Shown here: piece after piece, positions 6,975-17,556 of the stretch
Layout: the number at the start of each line of letters is the position of its first letter
Position numbering within the stretch: the first letter of the stretch is position 1
Source: Sphingomonas sp. IC-56
Lineage (GTDB): Bacteria > Pseudomonadota > Alphaproteobacteria > Sphingomonadales > Sphingomonadaceae
Assembly (NCBI RefSeq): GCF_021043375.1
Contig: NZ_JAJNDV010000003.1
Coordinates: 1-64,000, forward strand
Direction: 5' to 3'
DNA: 64,000 nucleotides
The notes under the pieces: model-generated
The model's database searches: none
Seen by the model: the letters and a program-made list of their open reading frames with translations, nothing else
Told to the model about the DNA's origin: nothing
Made by a program: the position numbers and the translations under genes

Positions 6975-9212
6975 TCAGCCATCCAGCTCGGCGGGTGCAT
7001 CGGGGTCATCCAGGTCGCGCACGCTCAGGACCAGCATCGGCTGCAATCCGTCCGCGAGTGTCTGGACGCGCACCATGCCGCGGAACGTGCGCGCTTCGGC
7101 GGTGCGCAACGCGCATTCGAACGCCACGTGCCGCTCGGCCCCGCTCAGCAGCGGCGCCAGCGCGTCGTGCACCTGCGCCGCGTCCATGTCCTCGATCATG
7201 TCGGGCAGCGTCATGCGGCTCAGATGGTCCAGCGCAAAGCCCAGCCGCCCCTGGCCGCTCTCGTTGGTCATCACGAAGCGCAGCGTGTTGCGGTCGATCA
7301 GGTAGATCTCGTTGCGATCGCTGCTGATCACTTCGCCCAGATGCTGGGCATATTCCTCGCGCACCTGTTCGTCGGTCACGTCCTGGAACACCAGCACCAA
7401 CCCTTGCGCGCCGCCCGCATCGTCCAGCAGGCTGGACGCCCGCACCCGGCACACGATCCGCCGCCCGCGCCGGTCCAGCCCTTCCACCACCGTCTCGGCC
7501 TGTTCCTCGCCGCCATATTGCACGCTGGTCAGCGTATCGCGCAGCGCCTGCACCGGCAGGCCGATATCCAGCGCCTCGAAGCTGGTGCCCGCCACTTCCT
7601 CGGCGCGCAGCCCCCAGGCATTCTCGCTCCACCGGTTCCAGCTCAGGATGCGCCGCTTCTCGTCCATCACCACCACGCCGCCGTTCATCGCGCGCAGCAC
7701 TGATTCCAGGTACAGCCGATAGTTCGACGCCTGCTCCGCCTGGATGCGCAGCTCCTCGTTGACTGACTCCATCTCCTCGTAGGACGATCGCGCCTCTTCG
7801 TTCAGCGTTTCCAGTTCCTCGTTGGTCGACTGGAGTTCCTCGTTGGTGGTTTCCAACTCCTCGTTGGTCGACTGCAACTCCTCGTTGGTGGTCTCCAGTT
7901 CCTCGTTCGCCGACTGCAGTTCCTCGATGGAGGTTTCCAGGCTCTGATGCGCCGATTCCAGTTCGCGCTGCAGGTTGAACAGCCGGGTCTGGTCGTGGAA
8001 CGCCAGCAGCACCGCGTGCACGCTGCCATCCATCCGCTGGAGCGGGCGGATGTCCACGCTCAGCCGCAGCACCTCGCTCTGGCTGAAGCGGTATTCCTGG
8101 TCCTCCAGCCGCACCCGATTGCGCTGGCGGAACGCTTCCTCGATCGGCCCGCGCAGCTCGATCGGGCGGTACGAGATCGGCAGGTCCTGGAACGGCCGCC
8201 CGATATCGGCCTCGCCCACGCCCAGCAGGTGACGTGCCGGCGTATTGGCCAACACCACCGCCCCACTCTCGTCGACCGCCAGCAGCGCAGTGCCGCTGTC
8301 GTTGATCACCGCTTCCAGCAGCCGCGGATCGGCGCCCGAAGGCTCCATGCGCGGCCGGCTGCTGGTGAAGCTCCCGCTCATCGGCCGCCGCCATTCCTGC
8401 GGCACCTTGGCAAAGATGCGGTGCTTGGTCTCGATCGACCGGAACAGCGCCGATCGCGCCAGCTGCGTCTCGGCCTTGCCCAGGAACAGATAGCCATCGG
8501 GCTTCATCGCGTAGTGCAGCCGCGGCAGCACCACATTCTGGGTCTCTGACTCCAGATAGATCAACAGGTTGCGGCAGGTGAGCAGGTCGATGCGCGAGAT
8601 CGGCGCGTCATGCACCACATTGTGCCGGCCAAAGATCACGCATTTGCGCAGCTCGCGCGAAAACACATAATGGTTCTTGGTCCGCTCGAAATACTTTTCG
8701 AGCAATTCGGGCGGCACGTTCTCCACCTCGCGCGGGCCATAGATCGCCTGGCGCGCGGTCTTGAGCGCTTCTTCGTCCAGATCGGTCGCATAGATCTTCA
8801 CCCGGTTGCAGAATTCCGCGGCGCCCAGTGCCTCGGCCAGCAGCATGGCGATCGAGAACGGCTCCTCGCCCGATGCGCAGCCCACGCTCCACACCCGGAT
8901 GCCGCGCTCGTCGGCCTTTTCCAGGATGCCCGGGATCACCTGTTCGCGCAGCACGTCCCATGCGTCGGAATCGCGGAAAAACGATGTGACGTTGATCAGC
9001 ACCGTGTTGAGCAGTTCCTCGAATTCGCTCGGCTGCACTTCCAGCTGCGCGCGGTACGCTGCGAAATCCTCAGCGCCCGTAGCTTCCATGCGCAGCGTGA
9101 TCCGCCGGCGCAGGCTGGTGCGCTTATAGCCCCGGAAATCCACCCCGCGGCTTTCCTGGATGTAGGACAGCAGCGATTCAAACTGCGGATCGGGGGCGGT
9201 TTTCTCGGCCAT
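6975..9212 (-). CDS. CheR-type methyltransferase with coiled coil and PAS domains
   Basis: This 745-residue protein has a CheR methyltransferase at residues 1-275, with the alpha-helical N-domain, TSFFRD, the SAM-binding loop SVGCASGEEPFS near 109, and the LLTCRNLLIYL motif. A first PAS domain lies at about 295-415. A striking heptad coiled coil of EELQSTN/EELETTN units runs from about 425 to 475, and two further PAS domains follow, ending without a kinase. In many alphaproteobacteria this arrangement is fused to CheB at the front and an HWE kinase at the back. Here those parts are separate neighbouring genes (cheB 0.5 kb downstream, HWE kinase divergent upstream). It probably methylates a sensor or modulates the neighbouring kinases; the target is unknown. 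Confidence 0.88.
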   Translation of the reverse strand: MAEKTAPDPQFESLLSYIQESRGVDFRGYKRTSLRRRITLRMEATGAEDFAAYRAQLEVQPSEFEELLNTVLINVTSFFRDSDAWDVLREQVIPGILEKADERGIRVWSVGCASGEEPFSIAMLLAEALGAAEFCNRVKIYATDLDEEALKTARQAIYGPREVENVPPELLEKYFERTKNHYVFSRELRKCVIFGRHNVVHDAPISRIDLLTCRNLLIYLESETQNVVLPRLHYAMKPDGYLFLGKAETQLARSALFRSIETKHRIFAKVPQEWRRPMSGSFTSSRPRMEPSGADPRLLEAVINDSGTALLAVDESGAVVLANTPARHLLGVGEADIGRPFQDLPISYRPIELRGPIEEAFRQRNRVRLEDQEYRFSQSEVLRLSVDIRPLQRMDGSVHAVLLAFHDQTRLFNLQRELESAHQSLETSIEELQSANEELETTNEELQSTNEELETTNEELQSTNEELETLNEEARSSYEEMESVNEELRIQAEQASNYRLYLESVLRAMNGGVVVMDEKRRILSWNRWSENAWGLRAEEVAGTSFEALDIGLPVQALRDTLTSVQYGGEEQAETVVEGLDRRGRRIVCRVRASSLLDDAGGAQGLVLVFQDVTDEQVREEYAQHLGEVISSDRNEIYLIDRNTLRFVMTNESGQGRLGFALDHLSRMTLPDMIEDMDAAQVHDALAPLLSGAERHVAFECALRTAEARTFRGMVRVQTLADGLQPMLVLSVRDLDDPDAPAELDG
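7800..7940. repeat. 21-bp coding tandem repeats (heptad coiled coil)
   Basis: About six to seven degenerate 21-bp units encode successive EELQ(S/T)(A/T)N and EELETTN heptads inside the CheR-PAS gene. The DNA is near-periodic (GTTGGTGGTTTCCAACTCCTC-like units), which could allow unit gain or loss by slippage without a frameshift. Confidence 0.8.
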
Positions 9213-9396
9213 GGGGGAACAGTCTCGGGGAAAACGGGGCGGATTGCCTGGGATTGCGGCGCGCTAGGCCAGGGGGACTCCTACCGAAATTGCGCGTGCG
9301 TAGAAATAGATGGGTTAACTTCGTCGCTTTTCTTCGGCACGCTCCCGGCTCCGGAACGTTGTGACTGCTGCGCTCCTACCCAGAACGGCCGTCTGC

Positions 9397-10149
9397 ATGA
9401 CCCAGGACATTGGCGACGCTTCCGCCTCCGCCCCGCTTTCGGCGGATGCACAGCTCCAGGCGGAGCTCGCCACGGCGAAGCGCGCCCTGGCGGCTGCCGC
9501 CGACCGGGCACAGGCGGACCACACCCGCGAACAGCTTTTGCGCGCCGAATTGCAGCACCGGGTGCGCAACATGCTCGCCATCATCCGCTCGATCTTCGCG
9601 CGCACGGTCGCGGTGAGCGACGATCTTGAGGAGGCCGCCAATCATTTCAACGGCCGTCTCGACGTCCTCTCCCGCTATCAGGTCCCACGCGGGTCGGATC
9701 CGCGCGGACTGCTCGACTTCGAAAACATGGTGCATGACGAACTGCAAAGCGTGCAGGCGTCGCACGATCCGCGCGTGACGTGCGAGGGCGCCGAGATCCG
9801 CGTCCCCGGCGACATCGCCCAGCTGCTCGGCCTCGCGATCCACGAACTCGCCACCAATTCGATCAAGTTCGGCACCCTCTCGCTTCCGCCCGACCGCGGA
9901 ACGCTGGCGATCCGTTGGGGCGTGAAGGACGGCAACTTCTGCTTTTCGTGGGAAGAACGCGGCATGGCCGTGCTCGGCGCCGCACCGCTGCGCCAGGGGT
10001 TTGGCCGCGAGTTCATCGAACAGGCGCTTCCCTATCAGATCGGCGCCGAAACCGCGTTCCGGATCCTGCCCGGCACGGTTTCATGCGACATCCACGTCCC
10101 GCTCTGGGATACTGATGCCCCCGACTCGGAGAACCAAGTTGGCAGGTAA
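9397..10149 (+). CDS. HWE-family histidine kinase, no sensor domain
   Basis: This is a short kinase of about 250 residues. A coiled-coil N-terminus (AELATAKRALAAAADRAQ) leads straight into the HWE core: ELQHRVRNMLAIIRSIF with the phospho-acceptor His, LAIHELATNSIKFGTL as N box, and FSWEERG as the Trp-Glu signature, ending in GREFIEQALPYQIGAET. There is no PAS, GAF or membrane segment, so input must come from a partner; the divergent CheR-PAS protein is the obvious candidate. The start is uncertain: a GTG at 9361 would add 12 residues and has a slightly better purine stretch, while the ATG at 9397 gives a cleaner N-terminus. A Crp/Fnr gene follows 15 bp downstream. Confidence 0.85.
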   Translation: MTQDIGDASASAPLSADAQLQAELATAKRALAAAADRAQADHTREQLLRAELQHRVRNMLAIIRSIFARTVAVSDDLEEAANHFNGRLDVLSRYQVPRGSDPRGLLDFENMVHDELQSVQASHDPRVTCEGAEIRVPGDIAQLLGLAIHELATNSIKFGTLSLPPDRGTLAIRWGVKDGNFCFSWEERGMAVLGAAPLRQGFGREFIEQALPYQIGAETAFRILPGTVSCDIHVPLWDTDAPDSENQVGR

Positions 10150-10164
10150 GGCGTTGCACGGGTT

Positions 10165-10869
10165 ATGAATATCGCTCTCAAGCCGCACTCTTCCTTGTTC
10201 GCCGCGGCGATCACGCGGTTGTCGAACCTCGCGCCGCTGTCCGACGCCGATCACGCCGCGCTGCGCGATGCCGAGCTTGAGCGCCGCCGTTTCGCTGCCC
10301 ATCGTGAGATCCAGGGCGAAGGCAAGCCGGCCGGCACGCCCTTGCTGGTCCTTTCGGGCTGGGCCGCGCGCGTGCGCACCTTCTCCGACGGCCGCCGCCA
10401 GCTCCTTGGCCTGGTGCTTCCCGGCGACCTGATCGGCAGCTGGCACCATGGTGACGCGCCCGCCCCTACCTCGGTGATGGCGGTCAGCGAAGTCACATTG
10501 GTGCCTGCCCCCGCCGCAGCACCCGGCACCGGCCTTGCCCGCGCCTATGCCGCCGCCGCCGCGCTGGAGTCCGCGCAGCTATACCGCCAGATCGCCCGCC
10601 TCGGCCGGCTGAGCGCCTATGAACGCCTCGCCGACTGGCTGCTCGAAATGCGCGAACGCCTCGCCGCCGCCGGTCTCGCCAGCGGCAACAGCTTCCCCAT
10701 GCCGCTCACGCAGGAAGTGCTCGCCGACACGCTCGGCCTCACCAGCGTCCACATCAACCGCACCCTGCAATCGATGCGCCGCGACGGCGTGCTGGACCTG
10801 CGCAGCGGCACCGTGCGCCTCGCCGATCCCGAGCAACTCGCCGCCCTGGTGGACTACCGCACCCGCTGA
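10165..10869 (+). CDS. Crp/Fnr-family transcriptional regulator
   Basis: This 234-residue protein has an N-terminal cyclic-nucleotide-binding-like barrel (about 15-125; LVLSGWAARVRTFSDGRRQL and GLVLPGDLIGSW are typical), a long dimerisation helix and a C-terminal winged helix (about 150-225). The helix-turn-helix is LTQEVLADTLGLTSVHINRT. No FNR-type cysteine cluster is present, so it does not look like an iron-sulfur oxygen sensor, and cAMP-contact residues are not obvious. It lies 15 bp after the HWE kinase gene and is probably co-transcribed with it. Alphaproteobacterial relatives of this type often control stress or redox genes; the regulon here is unknown. Confidence 0.88.
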   Translation: MNIALKPHSSLFAAAITRLSNLAPLSDADHAALRDAELERRRFAAHREIQGEGKPAGTPLLVLSGWAARVRTFSDGRRQLLGLVLPGDLIGSWHHGDAPAPTSVMAVSEVTLVPAPAAAPGTGLARAYAAAAALESAQLYRQIARLGRLSAYERLADWLLEMRERLAAAGLASGNSFPMPLTQEVLADTLGLTSVHINRTLQSMRRDGVLDLRSGTVRLADPEQLAALVDYRTR

Positions 10870-10941
10870 GCCCCCAAGGGCTAGGATGTATCGACATCAG
10901 CGTTCCCCTCCCTGAAAGGGAGGGGTTAGGGGCGGGTGTGG

Positions 10942-10975
10942 AAAAGGGCGGGCTCGATGCCCGGCCTTTTCCCTT
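10942..10975. terminator. bidirectional rho-independent terminator
   Basis: A stem of AAAGGGCGGGC (10943-10953) and GCCCGGCCTTT (10959-10969), with one mismatch, has a 5-nt loop. It has T-runs on both strands and lies between the convergent Crp/Fnr and hybrid kinase genes. A small GGGAGGGG-type palindrome (10905-10930) just before it resembles family C repeats. Confidence 0.6.
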
Positions 10976-11030
10976 CTTCAAAGCGGTGCCGGCTCGCTGC
11001 GCTCGCACCAGCATCTGAACCGGCATGGGC

Positions 11031-13592
<2,562 letters not shown>

Positions 13593-13700
13593 TCTACCTT
13601 TAGGCCTTATAGCGGGTTAACCCTGCCGCGCTGCGGGTTTGCGCCGGGCCGATGCATCTAAATCCACGGATGAAGCGTCGTCGTCCCTGCGCAAACCGCG

Positions 13701-13706
13701 TATAAT
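13701..13706 (+). promoter_or_regulatory. candidate -10 box upstream of the tandem response regulators
   Basis: A perfect TATAAT lies 53 bp before the first response-regulator ATG in the 167-bp divergent gap. No good -35 hexamer is visible at 16-18 bp, so this is only a candidate. Confidence 0.3.
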
Positions 13707-13759
13707 GCGGCAAAGCGCGGGTAACGCGTAACAAGAACAAAAACGGGTCTGCAGAACGA

Positions 13760-14128
13760 ATGGCACGCATCATCATCGCCGATGACGACGAAATCGTGGG
13801 GGAAGTCGCGCGCGACGCGCTAATTGCCGCCGGCCACGGGGCGGGCCTCGTCACCGATGGCGCGCAGGCGCTTGCCGTGATCAAGGCGCGCCGGCCCGAT
13901 CTGGTAATCCTGGATTGCAACATGCCCGGGCTCTCTGGCGTGCTGCTGGTGCAGGAATTACGTAAAATCAACGAGTTGGCCGATCTGCCGGTGATGATGC
14001 TCACCGCCCGCCGCTCCCCCCGCGACGAAGAACTCGCCCGCTTCGCCGGCGCCAATGAATATATGAAAAAGCCCTTCGATCCCGACGAACTCGTTTTCCG
14101 CGTCGACCAGATGCTGGCCAAAAACTGA
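13760..14128 (+). CDS. single-domain response regulator (first of tandem pair)
   Basis: This 122-residue receiver domain has no effector. It has the acidic triad in ADDDEIV, the phospho-acceptor Asp in LVILDCNMPG, a conserved Thr in MMLTARR and Lys in YMKKPFDPDEL. It ends one base before the start of a second receiver gene with a very similar N-terminus (MARII), which suggests tandem duplication followed by divergence. Both probably receive phosphate from a nearby kinase; the CHASE3 hybrid kinase is transcribed divergently from the same 167-bp gap. It acts by protein contact rather than DNA binding. Confidence 0.9.
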   Translation: MARIIIADDDEIVGEVARDALIAAGHGAGLVTDGAQALAVIKARRPDLVILDCNMPGLSGVLLVQELRKINELADLPVMMLTARRSPRDEELARFAGANEYMKKPFDPDELVFRVDQMLAKN

Positions 14129-14129
14129 C

Positions 14130-14516
14130 ATGGCCCGCATCATCTATGTCGAAGACGACACCATCGTGGGCGACGCCGTCCAGAAAATCCTGACCCAAGC
14201 CGGCCACCTCGTCGGCGTGATCGCCCACGGCACGCTCGGCTACGACACCATCGCCTTCAAGAAACCCGACCTGGTGATCCTCGACCGCAAGCTCCCGGGC
14301 ATGCAGGGCCTGGAGATCCTCCGCGCCCTGCGCCAACTCCCCCAGCTCTACCTCACCCCCGTGCTGATGCTCAGCGCCACCGGCGGCGAGGACGCGATCG
14401 ACGAAGCCATGGGCGCAGGCGCCAACGATTACCTGGTGAAACCCTTCACCCCCGAAGAACTGGTCGACCGAGTAGCCGGCGTCCTGCGCCAGAACAGCTT
14501 CCGCAAGGCCGAATGA
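14130..14516 (+). CDS. single-domain response regulator (second of tandem pair)
   Basis: This 128-residue receiver domain has YVEDDTIVG (acidic pocket), LVILDRKLPGMQG (phospho-acceptor), LMLSATGG (Ser in place of Thr) and YLVKPFTPEEL. Its ATG follows the stop of the upstream receiver gene after a single base, so translation is coupled. Compared with its partner it has an arginine directly after the acceptor Asp and a longer alpha4 region, so the two copies have probably specialised. It carries no output domain. Confidence 0.9.
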   Translation: MARIIYVEDDTIVGDAVQKILTQAGHLVGVIAHGTLGYDTIAFKKPDLVILDRKLPGMQGLEILRALRQLPQLYLTPVLMLSATGGEDAIDEAMGAGANDYLVKPFTPEELVDRVAGVLRQNSFRKAE

Positions 14517-14603
14517 TCTCCACGTCAGAGCTCGGTTCTACACCCTCTGGCGATTCGTCTCTCTGCTTGATAACAAAAGCAGGATGATGCGGGAGTAATG
14601 ACC

Positions 14604-15512
14604 ATGCGAGTCGAGAAACTTCGTGCTTTTATCTACTTTGCAGGACTTGCGCTCGCCTTGCCTGCGGCGGCGCAGGAGCGGTCGGGCAATGCCGACACGC
14701 AGCAGGTCCTGGTGGAGGGCCGCAAGAACCTGAAGAAGGACATCCGAGACTTTGTCGGGGCGGTTACCGCCCAACCTCACACGCGACAGCTCAGCCGCTT
14801 CGAACAGGGCGTGTGCCCGGCGGTGGTGGGGCTTCCGCAAGGAGCGCAGGAAAAGGTCGTCGCCCGCCTTCGTCGCGTGGCCAAGGCGGCGGACATGCTG
14901 GTGGCCGACGCCGATTGCCGTCCCAATGTCATGGTGATCGTTACGACGGACAAGGTCGCCTTCATGCGGGCGGTTCTTGAGGAATATCCAAGCTTCTTCT
15001 GGGGCATGACCAAGCTGCAGGCGCGAAAGCTCATCGAGACGCCAGGTCCAGTCGCCGCCTGGCAGGTTCCAGGCATCACCATGAGTGCGGACGGTTCGCT
15101 GATCCCACTGGATGGCAACCCCTCTGTGACGTATGGCTCCACCGGCATTGCGACCCGGACCACGACTTACGCCTCGCGGATAAAGCCCGCCACGCGCAGC
15201 GAATTTCTCGCCTCGATCGTGGTGGTCGAAGGCGACGCCATCGACGGACGCACCACAACACAGCTGGCGGATTATGCGGCGATGCGCGCCTTCGCCGCGA
15301 CCGATCCGTCGCGCCTCATCGCCGCGGCCACTGTGCCGACGATCCTCACCTTGCTCGATCCGGCCTCGACCAGCGCGACTCTGTCCCGCTGGGATCTCGG
15401 CATCCTGCGCGGGCTCTACCGCGAAAAGAACGACGCCCAATGGGCTGGTGCACAGCGCGACGACATGAGCCGCGAAGTCGCGCGTCAGGTCGAACAAGCC
15501 GCGAAGCACTGA
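14604..15512 (+). CDS. secreted protein of unknown function
   Basis: This protein of about 302 residues begins with a signal peptide (FIYFAGLALALPAAAQ; cleavage likely after AAA-Q near residue 24). The mature part shows no recognised domain. Its features are a cysteine pair (GVCPAVV and ADCRPNV), the strand VMVIVTTDK, and a long C-terminal helical region ending in REVARQVEQAAKH. An ATG at 14598 is only 2 nt from GGGAG, so the ATG at 14604 with an 8-nt gap is the better start. Periplasmic location is likely. Base use is slightly less GC-biased than in the neighbours. The gene stands alone between the response regulators and a repeat. Confidence 0.65.
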   Translation: MRVEKLRAFIYFAGLALALPAAAQERSGNADTQQVLVEGRKNLKKDIRDFVGAVTAQPHTRQLSRFEQGVCPAVVGLPQGAQEKVVARLRRVAKAADMLVADADCRPNVMVIVTTDKVAFMRAVLEEYPSFFWGMTKLQARKLIETPGPVAAWQVPGITMSADGSLIPLDGNPSVTYGSTGIATRTTTYASRIKPATRSEFLASIVVVEGDAIDGRTTTQLADYAAMRAFAATDPSRLIAAATVPTILTLLDPASTSATLSRWDLGILRGLYREKNDAQWAGAQRDDMSREVARQVEQAAKH

Positions 15513-15608
15513 TCCCGCCGCGATTGCGTTGTGCACCCGGCATCAGGCGCAGCGATCGTCTCAGATCGGCGTGCTCACCGCCTGGTGCCGACCACCGGGG
15601 CTCCATTC

Positions 15609-15690
15609 TTCGTCCCCGGCCTTGAGCCAGAATCCGCTGCCTTCGAAACGCCGGAAGAAGCGGGAACCCGGCTCAAGGCCGGGATGGCAA
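15609..15690. repeat. degenerate paired inverted repeat (family A)
   Basis: Left arm CCCCGGCCTTGAGCCAGAATC and right arm GGGAACCCGGCTCAAGGCC are diverged members of the family seen at 6.5 kb. They fill most of the 200-bp gap before the DapF-like gene. No gene is supported in 15513-15712. Confidence 0.65.
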
Positions 15691-15712
15691 CAGCGCGTCC
15701 AGATGCTCGCGC

Positions 15713-16666
15713 CTAGGAGGCGGAAGCCAGCCCCGCCACCGCTGCACGCCATGCCGCCGCCTCATCCTCGCGCCGCGCATGCATCACCGGCACCTCGGCA
15801 CGCCCCGCCGCGACATCCACCTGGACGCTGGCGTCGTACAGGAAGGTGGCATTGCCCGAGATCGTCACGACCCGGTCAGCGCTTGCCCGTCCGCGCACCA
15901 GCCCACCCTTGTTGAACACCCGCACTTGCGCATCGAACGGCACGCGCCCGGTCAGCCCGGCCGCCAGCACCGACGCCGCCATCGCGCTGCCGCAGCTGTT
16001 GGTGAGCCCCACGCCCCGCTCGAACGTCCGCACGAACAGGTCCGCGTCTCTGCGCACTTCCACGAACGACACGTTCGCCCGCGCCGGGATCAGCGCCGGC
16101 GCGCCCTCGCACCAGCTACCCAGCGACACCAGTTCTTCCTCGTCCACTGCGTCGACAAAGGTCACCAGATGCGGGTTGGGCATCGCCACGGCCGTGAACG
16201 CCCGCGCGCTCGGCAGTCCGGGCACCACCGCCTCGATGACCTGTTCCGCCTCGATGCGCAGCCCCACATCGGCAGCGGCGACCGAATTGGGTCCCACCAC
16301 CGTTCGCACCGTTGCCACGCCGGGCGCCAGCTCGGCATCGCGCGCGACCTGCGCCACGCTGGTCTTCAGCCGCACCGTGGCCTGCTCCAGCCCCAGCACC
16401 TCGAACCCCAGCCGAGCGGTGCAGCGCAGCCCGTTAAGGCACGTCTCGGCCTCCGAGCCATCGGAATTGAACATCCGCATCCCGAACGCACAGTCTTCAT
16501 CGCCGGTCGTGAGCAGCAGCAACCCGTCGCCCCCGACCGGCCCGTCGCGATCCGCCAACGCCCGCGCCACGCCCGCCCATCCGGCATCACTTAGCGACAG
16601 CGCGCGCGCGTCGATCAGCGGGAAGTCGTTGCCCGATCCATGGCACTTGATGAAGGAGAACTGCAT
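15713..16666 (-). CDS. dapF: diaminopimelate epimerase family protein
   Basis: This 317-residue protein belongs to the DapF fold, a two-base racemase that interconverts LL- and meso-diaminopimelate for lysine and peptidoglycan. The N-terminus FIKCHGSGNDF is typical. The two catalytic cysteines are present at about Cys76 (ETCLNGLRC) and Cys225 (TNSCGSAMAAS). Both loops are unusual: canonical enzymes read CGNGxRC and CGTGAxA. The protein is also some 40 residues longer than usual at the C-terminus. It could be the housekeeping enzyme or a paralogue acting on another amino acid. The start at 16666 (MQFSF) is used because the upstream in-frame residues do not match the family. Confidence 0.75.
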   Translation of the reverse strand: MQFSFIKCHGSGNDFPLIDARALSLSDAGWAGVARALADRDGPVGGDGLLLLTTGDEDCAFGMRMFNSDGSEAETCLNGLRCTARLGFEVLGLEQATVRLKTSVAQVARDAELAPGVATVRTVVGPNSVAAADVGLRIEAEQVIEAVVPGLPSARAFTAVAMPNPHLVTFVDAVDEEELVSLGSWCEGAPALIPARANVSFVEVRRDADLFVRTFERGVGLTNSCGSAMAASVLAAGLTGRVPFDAQVRVFNKGGLVRGRASADRVVTISGNATFLYDASVQVDVAAGRAEVPVMHARREDEAAAWRAAVAGLASAS

Positions 16667-16727
16667 GCGAGCGATGTAAGCGGCCCCTCCGCAATTGGCC
16701 ACCAATTCCCTTGCTGATTACCACCCC

Positions 16728-16771
16728 GTCATCCCGGCCTTGAGCCGGGATCCCGCTTCTTCTTCTACCGG
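16728..16771. repeat. single-arm family A repeat
   Basis: One arm (ATCCCGGCCTTGAGCCGGGA, then a CTTCTTCTTCTACCGG tail) lies between the DapF-like and GST genes. Unlike the 6.5 and 22.8 kb copies, no inverted partner follows. Confidence 0.7.
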
Positions 16772-16790
16772 GGAAAAAGCGGACGCGAGA

Positions 16791-17453
16791 CTAGGCCGCC
16801 AATCTCGGCCCACCCAGCGCCGCCACCAGCGCCGCATCCCTGGCGACGATCTCCGCAAAGCTCGGCCGCGCCAGTATCCGCTTCAGCCACGCCGCCGTGC
16901 GCGGATACCGGTCCTCGCACGCCGCCACCCCGATGCACCCCAGCGTCGCCAGCGGACTGGCCACCGCAATGTCGGCCAGTGTCAGCCCGCCGCCCACCAG
17001 ATACCCGTCCTCTGGCACCACCCCCTCCAGATAGTCGAACAAGGGCGGCAGCAATTCCTGCTCCGCCCGATCCGCCGCCTGCGCATCCCCCGGCTGCTTC
17101 AGCACCCGCGGCCGCACGAAGCGCTCGCCAAAGATCGCGCTGCCCGCGGTCATCATCAGCGTGTCGGCAAACTCGTCAAACCAGATCGTGCGCGCCCGAT
17201 CCTCGGGCGATGCCGGGATCAGCGCCGGTTGCGGGAACTTGGCTTCCAGATAGGTGACGATCGCGGTGGAGTCCGAAATCCGAAAGTCGCCGTCCTGAAA
17301 CCCCGGCATCTTCCCGAACGGACTGGCCGCTGCGAAATCCTCCCCGCCGCGGCCCATCCCCGCCGGTTTTAACTCCAGCGTCAGCCCCTTTTCCGCGCCG
17401 AACACCATTACCTTGCGCACATAGGGCGACAGCGTCGAACCAAATACGATCAT
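16791..17453 (-). CDS. glutathione S-transferase family protein
   Basis: This 220-residue protein has a thioredoxin-like N-domain starting MIVFGSTLSPYVRKV. SPYVRK occupies the active-site loop, with Ser8 and Ser5 region residues available for thiol activation. The glutathione-contact motif is DSTAIVTYLEAKF, near 61-73. The all-helical C-domain includes TLADIAVASPLATLG, the N-capping box region. Substrate cannot be inferred. AGAGGA precedes the ATG at 17453 by 9 nt, so the in-frame upstream extension is discarded. It is divergent from the DUF2339 gene. Cytosolic conjugation, dehalogenation or peroxide detoxification are all possible in this family. Confidence 0.88.
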   Translation of the reverse strand: MIVFGSTLSPYVRKVMVFGAEKGLTLELKPAGMGRGGEDFAAASPFGKMPGFQDGDFRISDSTAIVTYLEAKFPQPALIPASPEDRARTIWFDEFADTLMMTAGSAIFGERFVRPRVLKQPGDAQAADRAEQELLPPLFDYLEGVVPEDGYLVGGGLTLADIAVASPLATLGCIGVAACEDRYPRTAAWLKRILARPSFAEIVARDAALVAALGGPRLAA

Positions 17454-17556
17454 CAGGCATTCCTCTCGCAAGCATGACCGACGCGACGCCCCCATCGAGC
17501 CGGCCTCTACGCCATGCCCCGCGACAGGGGCATTCCGCTGTGCCACAAGCCGTTAA

